Made by a program: the position numbers and the translations under genes
The notes under the pieces: model-generated
What the model was told of the DNA's origin: nothing
Database searches by the model: none
Seen by the model: the letters and a program-made list of their open reading frames with translations, nothing else
Shown here: one piece after another, positions 1-11,400 of the stretch
Numbering within the stretch: the stretch's first letter is position 1
How the letters are laid out: the number at the start of each line of letters is the position of its first letter
Origin: Spongilla lacustris
Lineage: Eukaryota > Porifera > Demospongiae > Spongillida > Spongillidae
DNA: 64,000 nt
NCBI GenBank assembly: GCA_949361645.1
Contig: OX442433.1
Coordinates: 5,280,177 to 5,344,176 of the forward strand
Direction: 5' to 3'

Positions 1-180
1 CACACTCTTCTAGCAGGGCCTGCCGCGATACTTCATTAAAGGCATTCTTTAGATCCACTTTACAGGCAACAAACTCCCTATCCCCCCAGTGTTCTGAAAT
101 GCAGCGACGAAAACCATGCACCAGCTTTTCAGCCCCTGCTGGGTAAGCCACACCCAACTGAAAAGGTTCAAAAAACTCAT
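1..180 (-). pseudogene. Reverse transcriptase fragment (retroelement ORF, cut by window edge)
   Basis: Read on the minus strand from about 180 down to 1, one frame stays open and gives a typical RT palm segment. QLGVAYPAGAEKL is followed by FVACKVDLKNAFNEVSR, where the VDLKNAF stretch is RT motif A with its catalytic aspartate. Start and end are not visible: the frame enters from AT-rich sequence and leaves at the window edge. The fragment fits a family of RT ORFs common in marine invertebrates whose C-terminal part also appears as scraps elsewhere in this window. The family assignment rests on remembered motifs. Confidence 0.72.
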
Positions 181-297
181 AATTATTATGATTATATTAT
201 ATTATATTATTATAATAACATGACAAAAACTTGTACAATACAGATAAACAAGCACATAATGTTAAATTACTTACCACCTAGACTAAATAATATATCA

Positions 298-381
298 GTA
301 GCCTGTGTCTGAGATGGTCCTTGAAAGAAGAGCCCTCACATTTGCCCTAACAAGGGTCATGCTCAATCTCTGATATAGGGC
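298..381 (-). pseudogene. C-terminal tail fragment of the same RT ORF family
   Basis: The minus strand reads ALYQRLSMTLVRANVRALL followed by SRT and, seven residues on, a stop. Y-x-RL-x-x-x-LVRAN-x-RA is the last conserved block of the RT ORF family seen at 1-180 and 5935-6345. On the minus strand this tail lies upstream of the RT core at 180-1, so the two cannot belong to one collinear copy; they are separate insertions or a rearranged one. Confidence 0.5.
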
Positions 382-1355
382 TGTGACAGATGCAGAATAT
401 ATATAATTATAATTATAATGATAATTAATCCAGGAGCACTTTTCGTTGATATGCACAGTTGTTGGAGTGACTGTGATCACAGTTACATGCTCATAAAGAC
501 ATTTGGATTATCCATTCATTGAGCACAAGTACACAAGTGATGTTGTCACGGCAGCATTCAAGACAGACTTTGGAATTGACCTTGAGTTAGAGTTTTACAC
601 TGTACCTCTAATTAATCTGAACTATCATTACCACATGTTGCACAATGCTACCCTCATTTCATAGAGACTATAGAATCGTAGTAATGAGGGGCAGGATCAG
701 TTGAGCCATGCCTACAGCATTGAAATCAAGATTTAGGTGAGTGCTGTGAGGTCCATCAAATGGCATGCAGCAGTGGAACATCAATAATCCTTACTTATAC
801 TCATGAGCTTGGCTTGAGTGCTTACGCAGTTTAAACATGAAGTGATCTTTATTACATTTTGGAATCATAACAGTATTTGAATTTCTGTGAATGAACAGTC
901 AGTGTTCAACATATTTTATGTCCATGATTTGTTTTGTGGAGAATAGGTATGAAGTGCACTTGTGGCATGTGACTTGCCATAAGGAGCTACATGTACATCC
1001 AATCTTGCCTGAAAACATTGAATGTGTTGTTTTATCTCACAAAACTAGAAACACCCAAACTTGGACCACATTATTATGAAGTGATTCAATGTAAGAACAA
1101 GTTATTTTAAATAATGCAGCAGGTTACATGTCGTTCTGGTTGGTGGATCACAAAAAGAGCCCTACACATGTGGCATCATGTGTATGGTCTGGAATTGTGG
1201 TGCAGGTGGTCCTACAGGTCACCTGCACAGACTTTTGAATAAGGATTTCAACCCCTGGGACACCTATATCGAATGTTATATGATGTATTTAATAATCATA
1301 TTCATTGTATCTATGTGTAATTGTTCAAATGCATGTGTACATAATATGAACTCAC
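382..1355. other. Non-coding, AT-rich; nothing recognised
   Basis: Only short, low-quality open frames. By position this is intron or 3' flank of the minus-strand ankyrin locus. It contains several copies of the palindrome TACATGTA that recurs through the whole window. Confidence 0.5.
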
Positions 1356-1457
1356 CCTATTCTGCATGTACACATCAATACCAGGAGTGGAAATGAGACG
1401 TTCCACACAATTGGTATGGCCTCCCTTTGCAGCAAGATGTAATGGAGTATTGCAATC
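1356..1457 (-). CDS. Ankyrin-repeat exon (3'-most visible)
   Basis: 102 bp, 34 codons, phase 0 at both ends. Minus-strand acceptor CCCACTCTAG, donor GTGAG. Encodes DCNTPLHLAAKGGHTNCVER and onward through TPGIDVYMQN: a full ankyrin repeat with the TPLH turn and the GADVN-like end (here GIDV). Confidence 0.75.
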
Positions 1458-2996
1458 CTAGAGTGGGTAGAGGAGGTGTACACATGTAGTATGTAGTCAT
1501 CATTGATGGGACTAAAATGGTTGGAGGTTAGAAACTAAAAGTGCAAGTGGCTACATGTATGAGTCCTTCTGTTTCAGCTATTGGTTGTTAAGAACAACCG
1601 GACAAACTTTATTTACAAGATGCTTAAGGATTCTTGTACACATGTAAATTAATTCAATTACAGCGCATTGGGACGTAGGAGCCTTACAAGTCCAGGTCCC
1701 ACAGAGCAAATTGAAACTTTTTAGGCCAAATCGTTATATTTCGCCATGTTTTAGAAATGGTCGGTCATTATTAAAAATATATCATTGTGCAACTTTTCAC
1801 CATGTTTGTGTATTCAACAGCACATAAATATGCACATTATCCTCTTAGTAGTGATGGATGCAGAGGTAAAGAAACTGTCAATTACATTGCACAATGTTAT
1901 TAGAGGGTATTACTTTGTAAAAATCTATTCTTGTACAATCCATTCATGGTCACCACAGAATGATAACACCCTATTATTTTCAATTCTTGATTCATTTCAA
2001 TAATCAATATTTGAGGTTTTCAAATTTCAAAGATACAAACCTCCCCTTTACTTCACTCTCAGGCTTTGGTTATACATGAGGCATGCACTGCAGTAATTGG
2101 GAGTGGTATACTAAATATATGCTGCGAAACGCTGCTCATATATAGGACAAAGTTAAGTTTGATTTGCAATAACACTGAATAAAGTGAGTGGTAAAAGTTA
2201 CAGGGATGCAAAACATAGCCATTGCATTGGTTGGATATTTCCTTAAATGTTTATTGGAAAATGGCTGATGGCCATGTGCTAAATTGTGCTCTGCCCCATA
2301 CAGTAAATATCTATACATGGTCCATGGGTCAGTATGGCTCTTCAAACATCATCATATTACCTGATAGGGGGCGTGGTGGACAGAGACTAATTGGAATATT
2401 TCATGGTGATGTGCAATTTTGCCATCACTGAAATGGACAATAGTATGTCTCATTTTATATGACCAGGTCTACAACAAACCATGCAATGATACCTCCATGA
2501 CTTCTTTGCCATAATGATTTGGTTAACCCTGCAATACATATGCAGATTTAGACTATGTTCATGAAATCCAAAGCATGTAAAAAGCAAATCCAGGCCATTA
2601 TTTTTAGCTGCGTATATATTATTAGCTCCAGTTCAGCACAGACATTACATTCTGTGCTGTGAATTTTTCACAAAACAAAACTATACCGCTTACCTAACTG
2701 CTTTTGTGAGCAAATAAATCCCCTTCCCAATACCTTTATTAGCATTAAAAATGTACATTAATTACACGTACCACAGCAGCTCAAGAAAGGTGGGGGAAGG
2801 TAGGGGGTTGGTGATTACAACCCCAAAGCCCCCTTTTGAAATGCGTTTTTTTACATCACGAATGACAAATAGCTATCATTTGAACCCAGTGTGTATTGAT
2901 GACAGTACCAACCTCAAAGCACACCCATACATGCACCTTTCACATTTGTAGTCCCCCTGCCTATCCATTCCTAGTATTCACAGAACAAAAACTTAC
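1458..2996. other. Intron of ankyrin locus
   Basis: No exon seen. At about 2040-2120 it contains the degenerate intronic module (GGGAGTGGTA-C-CTAAATAT) that recurs at about 12.6, 17.4 and 21.9 kb. Confidence 0.5.
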
Positions 2997-3101
2997 ATTA
3001 TTCTTAATGTTCACATCAATACCAGGAGTGGAAAGGAGACGTTCCAAACAAGTAGTTTGACCTCCCTCTGCAGCAAAGTGCAATGGAGTAGAACCACTCT
3101 T
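2997..3101 (-). CDS. Ankyrin-repeat exon
   Basis: 105 bp, 35 codons, phase 0. Acceptor CCCACAG, donor GTAAGT. Encodes KSGSTPLHFAAEGGQTTCLE and ends TPGIDVNIKNN. All core ankyrin positions are kept. Confidence 0.78.
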
Positions 3102-3640
3102 CTGTGGGTAAAAGAAATACTTGGTAGCCCTTTTTCATTTATTTTAGACTGCAAAAGATTTCATCATGCAACTCTATTAAAACGTATGGTAAAGAAATGA
3201 TCAATTGCATTGCACAATGCTATTACAATTACTTCACACAAATCTATTCCTGTACAATATTTGTCCCATTTGATAATAACACTATATTGTTTTCAATTCT
3301 CGATTCATTTCAGTAAATCAATATCAGAGGTTTTTTCTCAGGTACATGAGGTCTTGGTTGATGATAAAATGCAATTGGTTAAAAGTATTTCCTTAAATGT
3401 TTATAGGCCTGCTAAATTGTGCTCCATCCCAATCTACATTGTCTATTGTGAGTGTACTATTAAATCAATATGTCATAATAGCCGATAGGGACTGATACTA
3501 ACATGTAGATGTGTAATTTCAGCATGTCTGAAATGACATATACACAGCAAAGCCAATTATAAACTGAGCAGACGTAATTGAATCATCGGCGGCAAATGGC
3601 GGCATATTCAAGGTAAAAAAGCAAACACGCAGTCGAAAAG
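3102..3640. other. Intron of ankyrin locus
   Basis: No coding signal recognised. Parts resemble intron sequence near 1.8 kb and 17.1 kb, as expected if exons were duplicated together with flanking intron. Confidence 0.4.
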
Positions 3641-4130
3641 AGGTCAGGTGAGCATAGTGACTGGGCATAAATATCTATGGACTGGGTCTGAGGCAGAGCC
3701 CCAGAAACTAAAACACTTCCTACAATGTCTGCATTTTTGGCTCAGGATGACAGGAAAAGAGCTATGCATTTTTTGTAGCATTCTCACTTTCTCAGAAATC
3801 CTCGGAACAGAAGCACTTCGCGTCCCTGACAGCATTTTTGCTGGCAAGACCTTTTGATCCCCTTGCAAGTAGATCCTTCACCGAAAAGATCTTGAATCAA
3901 CCCCTGTCTATTGCCAGGGCTGCATTAATAACATAGTACTCTGCCCGAAAGTAACGGCACGCAATTTAATGTATGAGGATTAATTAATGCACCTGATGTT
4001 ACTAAAAGTAGTTTTAGCATATCATATTCATAACTAATCATTTGGCTCAACGCTAAATTCAGTGGTTCTGAATCACTGGGTAGCGAGTTCGAATCCTGCA
4101 TAGATTGGTGATTTCAGTTTCACCCGAGGA
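3640..4130 (+). repeat. Dispersed repeat with tRNA-like B box (copy 1; SINE-like)
   Basis: About 470 bp is repeated in reverse orientation at 40245-40705. Shared blocks include the GGCAGAGCCCCAGAAAC segment, the CGTCCCTGACA segment and, near the 3' end (4046-4115), TTTGGCTCAACGC followed by GAGTTCGAATCCTGC. The last matches the RNA polymerase III B box (GGTTCGANTCC) well and the first resembles an A box, so part of the unit may descend from a tRNA. Divergence of the two copies suggests an old family. Confidence 0.5.
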
Positions 4131-4149
4131 GTTTGGGCCGCCACTCATC

Positions 4150-5298
4150 CTCCCATGATGCAGGTTTGACAACTTGACTGCCCCGCTAGATTCCCACTTC
4201 GACAAATAATGGCATTAGTCCGCTTCTAAAAATACATCCGCATAAGGCCTACTTATATTAATCAAGATATCGTTATTTTTTCTTAATTTTTAAAATTTAC
4301 TTCTGCAGTTGCAGGGATACGATACGCTGAGCTGAGCGATGTGATCGCATATTATTTGCGTTACATTATACGGTATTTACAGCATAAGATAGGGGTCTTC
4401 AGCTTCTTTTTTGTTTTAAGATTTCGTAACATCAATACTAGGCTACAGTTGTGATATTAAGTAAAGTTCAGTGAGGTGAAAAATTATTTTTCACTAAGTT
4501 AATACATACATAACCATATCATTAAAAAAAAATACACAGGAACATACGATGAAAACATGCTAAAATTTCAGTGTGTGCTCCATGCATCATAAAACCTAGA
4601 CCACATCGCCATTTCACTCTAGAAGCCTCACAAACCTATGCAAAAACACAGGCTAGCAGATATCAAGATTGCAAAAGAACTTTTCCCTGCAAGGCTATAG
4701 CTATAGATATAATATAATTATATAAAAATGCTCTGTGTAGGAGACCGTCTGTCAGCTGATTATGATAACAACAAACGGCCCGGTTGTATTAGTGTTTTGT
4801 TTTGAAAGATGAATGCTTTTAAAACTTCACGTCCAAGGATGGATTCGGCATGTACGTGCATACCTCGCAGTTAAAATATTAATACCAGAATCATTCATTG
4901 TACATGTACGAACACGAGTAACCGATATACATTTTCAGCCATTTCTGGAGGTGGACTGCGGGCGAGGCCATGGCCTGAATGCCTGACGGCTCCTACGGCC
5001 CTGAAAAGGGTACCGCCAAACCCAAGCAGCAACTTACAGATATCAGAAAATAAAAGCCCGTGCTATCGGTGTCATACAACAGCTGTTTTGGACGAAATTA
5101 TAAGAGCAATTTGTAGATAATAAAAATAGTACTTACCTCACTCAACGAGACATGTACACGACTGGAACGGAGAAATACATATCATAGTAGGTGTCAAAAG
5201 CCCTCAGCTAGCATATAATTAATATTATCGTCTTGGACGAAACTAAAATGGCTTGGCGTCACAGCCCATTTCTTTAAACACTACGTTCTCTGTGCAAT
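4150..5298. other. Non-coding intron sequence
   Basis: No gene, exon or clear repeat recognised. By position, intron of the ankyrin locus. Confidence 0.4.
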
Positions 5299-5727
5299 AG
5301 ACCCTTTGCATGAAAGATCTCAAGTACGATAACATCACGTCCGGAGTAAAAACCACGCGGACCTTTGTGAAATAAAATGGCAACGCTCAGAGTCATTCCT
5401 TCCCACTCGGACAGTTATCCTTAGGCCGATCCAGTTCCTGGTCAAACTATGCTGCCAACACTTACAGTTAGATTGACAGAGTATGACATACCCGGAGCGT
5501 TTTAAAATGGATGGCTTTAAAAAGGCTCTGGGTATGTCAGACTCACTTTTGGCAGCATAGTTTGATCAGGAACTGGATCGGCCGAAGGATCAATATATGT
5601 CCGAGCGAGAAGGAATGACTCAGAGCACTGCCATTTTATTTGCGAACGTGACACGATGTCTCTAGGCAACCGCTGTGGTTTTTACTCCGGACATGACATT
5701 TATCGTATTTCCGATCTAAAGGGTCCA
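5299..5727. mobile_element. Foldback (palindromic) element
   Basis: About 430 bp of imperfect inverted repeat. The left arm begins ACCCTTTGCATGAAAGATC and the right arm ends GATCTAAAGGGT. Inner arms match closely (CCGATCCAGTTCCTG against CAGGAACTGGATCGG) around a short loop near 5500. No coding capacity. It looks like a non-autonomous snap-back or MITE-type element; no clear target duplication was found. Confidence 0.65.
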
Positions 5728-5934
5728 TCAATGTAGCAGCCGTTGCTAGGTACTTAACATTTATGGTGGGTGTGGGCCTATTGGCCACATTTTCAAAGGA
5801 ATGGGACAGCCGTGACATCATAAACGTTCTGTACATTGACTAGGTAATAGAAATCTTGTCAACTAAGTGTCTAAATTGAACTGTTCATATCACTAGCCCA
5901 TGATCAGTTTAACTTCTGCTTTGCCTGTTTTTTT

Positions 5935-6345
5935 GCTGCTCTCTGAGGACGGATCTGGTGCTAGAATTCTGATGCCTGCCCATCAAGTGGTGAGGGTGGA
6001 GAAAGGAGGTGGTCTCACAACTGATCACAGCCGTACTCGCCCAGCTGACATACATGTACTTGCATTTGACCGTCACATTCCCTTCGACTGTCTCCATTCT
6101 CCATGAGACAAGCATGTCCAAAAACACAGAGCCAAAGACCCCAAGTGCACCCAGCTTCGGTGGGTTTGTGTCCCACTCGCCGTGGAGACATATGGTAACT
6201 GGGCTCACATGACCTTCTCCCACCTTGCATCCTGCATTGCCACCACTTCCTCCTGCCAGAAGAGTAAAATTTTTGCTGAATATGGCAGGCTAAACTTCAC
6301 CCTCGTCGGAGCCATTCCCAGGGTCATTCTGGGTAGGTGTACATG
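5935..6345 (+). pseudogene. Decayed RT ORF, C-terminal domain
   Basis: The plus strand carries the order of motifs that ends the RT ORF family: HSRTRPADIHVLAFDRHI, then after frame breaks VPLAVETYGNW, then FSHLASCIATT, and finally YGRLNFTLVGAIPRVILGR. The TRPAD and PLAVE-x-x-G-x-W blocks are diagnostic from memory. At least two frame changes are needed to read through, so it is dead. It sits in an intron of the ankyrin locus, opposite in orientation. Confidence 0.6.
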
Positions 6346-6455
6346 TATATCCACCACCGAAGGACAATTTAAGGTGGTGTATACATGTATGTGTACTTGT
6401 ACATGTATTGATGTTTTTAATCATGTTGTAATAAATAAAGCTAACAAAACATGAT

Positions 6456-7132
6456 ATGATACCTCCATGCCTTCTTTGCTGTAAAAATGTGGTTAATCCT
6501 TTCCTGTGAATTACACACATGCAGATGTAGACTGTGTTCTTGAAATCCAAAGCACTTGAAGATAAATTCAAGCAAACCAAGGCCTTTTGACATCTAGTGT
6601 TTGTTCTAGTTCAGCAAAGACATAACATTCTGTAGTGCTGTTGTCTCATGTGGCAAAACAAAACTCTACCACTTAGCTTTCACACTGTTCCTAAGGGCAT
6701 GTACATCCCACCCAACATACCTTATTAGCTTAGAAAGTGGATCCAGAAAGCCCCCAGACCCCTTTTGTCTTGAAATACTACATCATGAATTTTATTTAAA
6801 CCCAGCCTTTACTGCTTGATGGACTGTGGACAGTACCCGCCCCCTCCCCCACACACACACACATACATGTATACATGTAGTTTTCATTTTTGAAGTTTCA
6901 ATCACCCCCTCCCCATTCCAACTGTGGCTTGGAGCTGGATATCAGGGTCCTACAGTGCAAAGTCAGTCAATAGGACCGACTACATTAGTCCCTGCCTGGG
7001 ACTGCCCTAATAGCTATCCTCGGTCGCCTCATAGGCCTATCATACAGCACGTAGTGCCTAGCTCCAGGCATTCCACCCCAATCTACCTTTTATCCACTCC
7101 TGCATGTAATTATTTAAAGAACACAAACTCAC
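6456..7132. other. Intron of ankyrin locus
   Basis: No exon recognised. Part (6440-6660) is a diverged copy of sequence at 2480-2700 (GATACCTCCATG-C-TTCTTTGC and following), again showing intron duplication. A short CA tract lies at 6849-6860. Confidence 0.45.
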
Positions 7133-7243
7133 ATTCTTAATGTTCACATCAATACCAGCAGAAAGTAGATGTTCCACACATGTCGTATGACCATAATATG
7201 CAGCACTGTGTAATGGAGTATCACCTTCCCAATTTTTTGGTAT
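7133..7243 (-). CDS. Ankyrin-repeat exon
   Basis: 111 bp, 37 codons if the acceptor is the TAG ending CATAAGTAG; phase 0. Encodes IPKNWEGDTPLHSAAYYGH and ends SAGIDVNIKN. It is the only copy whose upstream flank does not match the usual CCACTCCAG acceptor, and it lacks one residue in the SAPGID turn. A poorer alternative acceptor (GGGAAG) would give 92 bp and break frame. Confidence 0.6.
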
Positions 7244-7307
7244 CTACTTATGAGGTGCATATATCAGTTCCTAATGTATAAGTAATATTCACAGAACAAA
7301 AACTCAC

Positions 7308-7406
7308 CACTTTCATGCTCAAATCTATACCAGGAGCGGAAAGGAGAAGTTCCACAATAGTAGTATCCCCCTTAGCTGCTGCAGTTTGTAATGGAGACAA
7401 ACCCAA
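7308..7406 (-). CDS. Ankyrin-repeat exon
   Basis: 99 bp, exactly 33 codons, phase 0. Acceptor CCCACTCCAG, donor GTGAG. Encodes LGLSPLQTAAAKGDTTIVEL and ends APGIDLSMKV. It is the most divergent repeat (SPLQ for TPLH, GDTT for GHTT), only about 65 bp from the preceding exon: the shortest intron of the set. Confidence 0.72.
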
Positions 7407-7663
7407 CTGGAGTGGGTACCATAGTTCAGTCAACATCATGGTAGGTAAATAAAATTTTAAAAAATCTGCCTGAGCTCATGTGGGCTAGAAACAGAAAGTT
7501 AAACGGGTTTTATGTTTCCTTGGGTCCGCCATTGGTTGTTTAAAAATCAGATCAATTACATTTACAGGATAGGACTAGTTAGGATGCCCCAATCACTGTG
7601 CTACTTAAAATATTAACTGGTTTATAGTGTTAACATGCAACCATTTTTATTTATTTATATATT

Positions 7664-7680
7664 GGGGGGGGGGGGGGGGG
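7664..7680 (+). repeat. Poly-G tract
   Basis: Seventeen consecutive G residues in intron sequence; one of many homopolymeric G or C runs in this window. Confidence 0.9.
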
Positions 7681-7931
7681 TTGTTGTTAAAAACTAACTA
7701 GTTTAGAACTACATGTCTGTTTTGAAAGGTCTGGGGACCAAAACTGCACCATATGCTCTTTTCTTTTTCCAAATGTGTGCCTGCTCTACATTTAAAGGCA
7801 TCTGTATACACTGCTTATAAACACTAAGGGCATGTACAGCAATGAACATCCTCACTCACATGCCTTTATACATTTTTATCTGTTCCCACGGGACATACAT
7901 ATGTATTATTAATTCACCTATTAAAACTCAC

Positions 7932-8036
7932 CCAATTCCCCATGTTCACATCAATACCAGGAGTAGAAAGGAGTAATTCCACACAAGATGTATGGCCTCC
8001 CTCTATTGCAATGAGTAATGGAGTAGATTTCGGCAA
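7932..8036 (-). CDS. Ankyrin-repeat exon
   Basis: 105 bp, 35 codons, phase 0. Acceptor CCACTCCAG, donor GTGAG. Encodes LPKSTPLLIAIEGGHTSCVE and ends TPGIDVNMGNW. The usual TPLH histidine is replaced by leucine. Confidence 0.75.
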
Positions 8037-8352
8037 CTGGAGTGGTAAAGGAGATGTATACATGTACATATAGAAGTGGTCATTTATGGTGTGACTAGAA
8101 TAATTGAGGGCTAGAAACCAAAAGTGCAGCAGGCTACATGTGCATGTCCTCCAGTTTTAGCTACTGGTTGTTTATAAACAATCTGAGAACTATTCATAGT
8201 GACGGATTGCTGTTGTGAGCAACTGTAAAACTATGTGATATTCATATTATGTAGTCATGGCAGCTCTCATATTTGCTTGTACCTAGCTGTTCAAATATAT
8301 GTGCATATACACAATGTGTATAATCACTCCAATTCAGGAAGCATGAACTCAC

Positions 8353-8457
8353 ATTCACAAGCTTCGTGTTCACATCAATACCAGGAGTAGAAAGGATATG
8401 TTTCACACAAGTAGTATGACCTCCCTCGACAGCAAGGTTTAATGGAGTATAACCACC
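8353..8457 (-). CDS. Ankyrin-repeat exon
   Basis: 105 bp, 35 codons, phase 0. Acceptor CCCACTCCAG, donor GTGAG. Encodes GGYTPLNLAVEGGHTTCVKH and ends TPGIDVNTKLVN. About 150 bp upstream on the plus strand map lies the left end of the DNA transposon, which inserted into the next intron. Confidence 0.78.
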
Positions 8458-8609
8458 CTGGAGTGGGTACAAGCAATATTGTAGTCATTATTTGATGCTG
8501 CAAAAGATTTCATCATGCAACTCTTCACTCTTCACCATAATTGTCAATTAACTTCCATATGTGACCGACTGGACACACATACGCTTGATGCCTTACTGGC
8601 ATTGGTGTA

Positions 8610-9011
8610 CAGTGTTCCACACTTAAAGCTTCCAAATCCAAAAAATTTGGTTTTTTGCTTGTAACTTTTCAACCATATGAGTATAAACAAAAAGGATGGG
8701 ATATTCAGATTTAGCCATCGTTTCTGAGTAAGATGAACATATTTTTGTTCAATTATTAAGTGTAAACAACAATAGCATATTAATAAATCATAAACGGTTT
8801 CAAGTACTATTTTGATCGATAACTCATGAAAGGTAATTAGCTAAGCGTTCAAATTTGGGATTCTAATAGTGCTCTGTGCTATCTTTCTTTCTTATCTGTT
8901 CGTTGTCTTAAGTCGCGCCGGTTTTGTAGATCGGTCCAGTTTTGTGATTTTTCGGGGGTACTTAAGCACATGCGATGGTTCGGTCGAATTAGTTTGACTT
9001 AAGGTCTGAAA
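8610..9011 (+). repeat. Left terminal inverted repeat of the transposon
   Basis: Pairs with 11401-11802. Matching stretches include the outer CAGTGTTCCACACTTAAAGC, the central AAACGGTTTCAAGTACTATT and the inner AGTTTGACTTAAGGTCTGAA. Unusually long for a mariner relative. Confidence 0.9.
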
Positions 9012-9172
9012 ATGAAAACAAATAGTAGCGTAGACCCTATATAATTAGTATATTTTTATATTTTTTCCCCCACGTATTTGAGTACCCCAAATAGTTTTAC
9101 AAGTGTGAAAAAGTTCTAAATTCTTGTCATTTTATTTAATTGAGCGTTTTCCTCCGTATTCTGCGATAAATC

Positions 9173-9180
9173 TGACGTCA
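9173..9180 (+). promoter_or_regulatory. CRE-type site TGACGTCA upstream of the transposase
   Basis: A perfect palindromic CREB/ATF core lies 49 bases before the transposase ATG, with a TATA-like CCTATATAATTA near 9035. Together they could form the element's own promoter. The motif is exact; its function is inference. Confidence 0.4.
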
Positions 9181-9229
9181 CGTACAAGCGGCCAAATTAA
9201 CGTCTTTTATTCGTTCCTTGGAATAGAAA

Positions 9230-11056
9230 ATGGCGTTTGTTGACGATCATTCGGAGTCGATTGCAGCTACCACTGGTACTACGGGTTCTTTTCAGAACCA
9301 AACAGACGTAGTGATAGATCAACCCACCTGCTCGATTGTTTGCAGACGAAAGCGAGACATGATGGCTGTTATAGCAGAAGCGGGGGCAAACCAAACCTTT
9401 CCATCAAACGACAATGCCAAACGTACCTGCAAAGTGAATTCACTAGCGGCAATTACAGGCTGTTTTACTTCACAGAAGAAACGAATCTCTGATTCAGCGT
9501 GTTCAGAAAGCACAATAAACGTAATTTTCAAAAAACACGAAGAGGTGTTCAAGAAAGGGCTGGACTACCTGCTGAGTTTCATTGAACAAAATGCTTCATT
9601 TGAGCTGCAAAAAGCGTTAGGTATTGTGCTGATGGGAACTGCCATGAAGGACTGGGGAGAGGGTATATGTGATGCAGCTATCAAAGCCTCACAGGTAAGC
9701 GGCTATTCTGATCGTACCATAAGAAGTTGGATGCAGTCATATATGCAAAGTATTTTTAATGTGTTGTCTCATGGCAATGAGGACATTACAAGTAAGGAAG
9801 TTGAATACATTCTTTCATCAGAAAGGGGAGAATTTCCTAAATATGAAACACTAGTCCATGACGAAGAGTTTAAAATGCATGCCTGTAGCTACATAAGAAG
9901 TAATGCATGCAAGAAGGGAGAACCAAACTTAACAACAGGAATGTTTTCTGAATGGGTTAATAAAGAATACAACCAAAGTATATCTACTGAGACTGCAAGA
10001 AGATGGCTCCACTCATTTGGATTTAGTCAAGTTCATCATCAAAAGGGTGTCTATTTTGATGGACATGAAAGACAGGATGTTATTCAGCATAGAAGAGAAT
10101 TTGTAAGTACTTTATTTGAGCTGGATAAAATAACAATTACAGCAGACAATTTGCATCCAGTTTGTCCAGCTAATGTAAGACCTTTAATTAGAGTAGTGCA
10201 TGATGAAAGTACCTTCTATGCAAATTGCGACCAGTCATATTATTGGGGTGATAGTCAAACAAGTGTGCTGAAGCAGAAATCCCTTGGAAATTCTATAATG
10301 GTGTCTGACTTTATTGATGAATGTGATGGATACTTAGAATTTAATGGTAACAAGGCTCGTGTAATGATAGAAGTACATAAAGATGGATATTTCAATAACA
10401 ATAGTTTAATGATTCAAGTGGAAAATGCTGTAAAAATTTTTGAAGCAAAGTATCCTCATGCACGTGGACTATTTCTTTTTGACAATGCCCCTTCACATAA
10501 AAAAGTAGCTGATGATCAACTTGATGCTGAAAAAATGAATGTAGGTGTTGGTGGCAAGCAACCAATTTTAAGAGACACTGTTTGGAATGGTGAAATTCAA
10601 CACTTGGTACTAGAGGATGGCAGACCTAAGGGAATGAAAATGGTTTTACAGGAGAGAGGAATTGACACTAGGGGAATGAATGCAGACAAGATGAGGAGTA
10701 CATTGAAAACATTTGATGATTTTCGAGTACAAAAGTCGATTTTAGAAGAGTATATAGAACAACGTGGGCATCTGTGCTTGTTTTTTCCAAAATACCATTG
10801 TGAACTAAGTCCAATTGAAAGGGTTTGGTGCCATGCAAAGAAGCATACAAGAGCTTATGCAAATGGAAAGATTAATACATTAAGGAAGATTGTCCCTGAA
10901 GGACTGGAAAGCTGTTCCAAAGAACTTATTTATAAATTTTTTAGAAAGTGTAGAGATTATGAGCAAGCTTACAGAAATGGATCAGATGGAAGTGAGGTAG
11001 ATAAAGTAGTTAAAGTATACAAATCACATAGAAGAGTAAGTACTACTAGCAGTTAA
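9230..11056 (+). CDS. DDE transposase, IS630/Tc1-mariner-like
   Basis: 608 residues, intronless, uninterrupted, from ATG 9230 (context GAAAATGG) to TAA. Two helix-turn-helix-like segments lie near residues 156-171 (GYSDRTIRSWMQSY) and 245-267 (STETARRWLHSFGF), the DNA-binding part. The RNase-H-fold catalytic core follows: D325 in VVHDEST, D418 in LFLFDNAPSH, E530 in CELSPIERVW. DNAPSH and the ELxPIERVW block are hallmarks of the IS630-Tc1-mariner group. The D2-E spacing is 111 residues instead of the 34-39 of classical Tc1/mariner, because of an insertion of about 75 residues after the second Asp. It should cut and paste the surrounding element by binding its terminal repeats; all three catalytic residues are present. 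Confidence 0.9.
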   Translation: MAFVDDHSESIAATTGTTGSFQNQTDVVIDQPTCSIVCRRKRDMMAVIAEAGANQTFPSNDNAKRTCKVNSLAAITGCFTSQKKRISDSACSESTINVIFKKHEEVFKKGLDYLLSFIEQNASFELQKALGIVLMGTAMKDWGEGICDAAIKASQVSGYSDRTIRSWMQSYMQSIFNVLSHGNEDITSKEVEYILSSERGEFPKYETLVHDEEFKMHACSYIRSNACKKGEPNLTTGMFSEWVNKEYNQSISTETARRWLHSFGFSQVHHQKGVYFDGHERQDVIQHRREFVSTLFELDKITITADNLHPVCPANVRPLIRVVHDESTFYANCDQSYYWGDSQTSVLKQKSLGNSIMVSDFIDECDGYLEFNGNKARVMIEVHKDGYFNNNSLMIQVENAVKIFEAKYPHARGLFLFDNAPSHKKVADDQLDAEKMNVGVGGKQPILRDTVWNGEIQHLVLEDGRPKGMKMVLQERGIDTRGMNADKMRSTLKTFDDFRVQKSILEEYIEQRGHLCLFFPKYHCELSPIERVWCHAKKHTRAYANGKINTLRKIVPEGLESCSKELIYKFFRKCRDYEQAYRNGSDGSEVDKVVKVYKSHRRVSTTSS

Positions 11057-11400
11057 GTTGCAGTTTTTGCTGTGAAAGAGTGCAAGTGCAAGATGACTGA
11101 AGTCTGTACTGCTATTGGTGTATATAGTAGAAATTGTGCTTTTATGTCATCATTATCCGGTGTACGTTAATGGTGTTAAGAAGTACATGTAATATTATGC
11201 GCGCTATACGCGCAGCGCCGCGTTGTGTGACGTGTACAGGAAATACGTGAAACGTCACTTAATGAGCTTGTATTGAAAAAAGGATGTAATTCGTAAGCTT
11301 TTACGCTTTCAAATATTGCTTTACATTATTTGCGCAGATGTGCAGAAAATATTAAAAAATATAGAGATACTACTAGCACTTTATAATCATGTTCCCTAAA

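Noticed and set aside
3644..3868. Overlapping frames on both strands
   Set aside because: They lie in the SINE-like dispersed repeat, whose second copy (40.3-40.7 kb) has indels that break them.
4046..4115. A functional tRNA gene
   Set aside because: A-box and B-box likeness only; no acceptor stem or full cloverleaf could be drawn.
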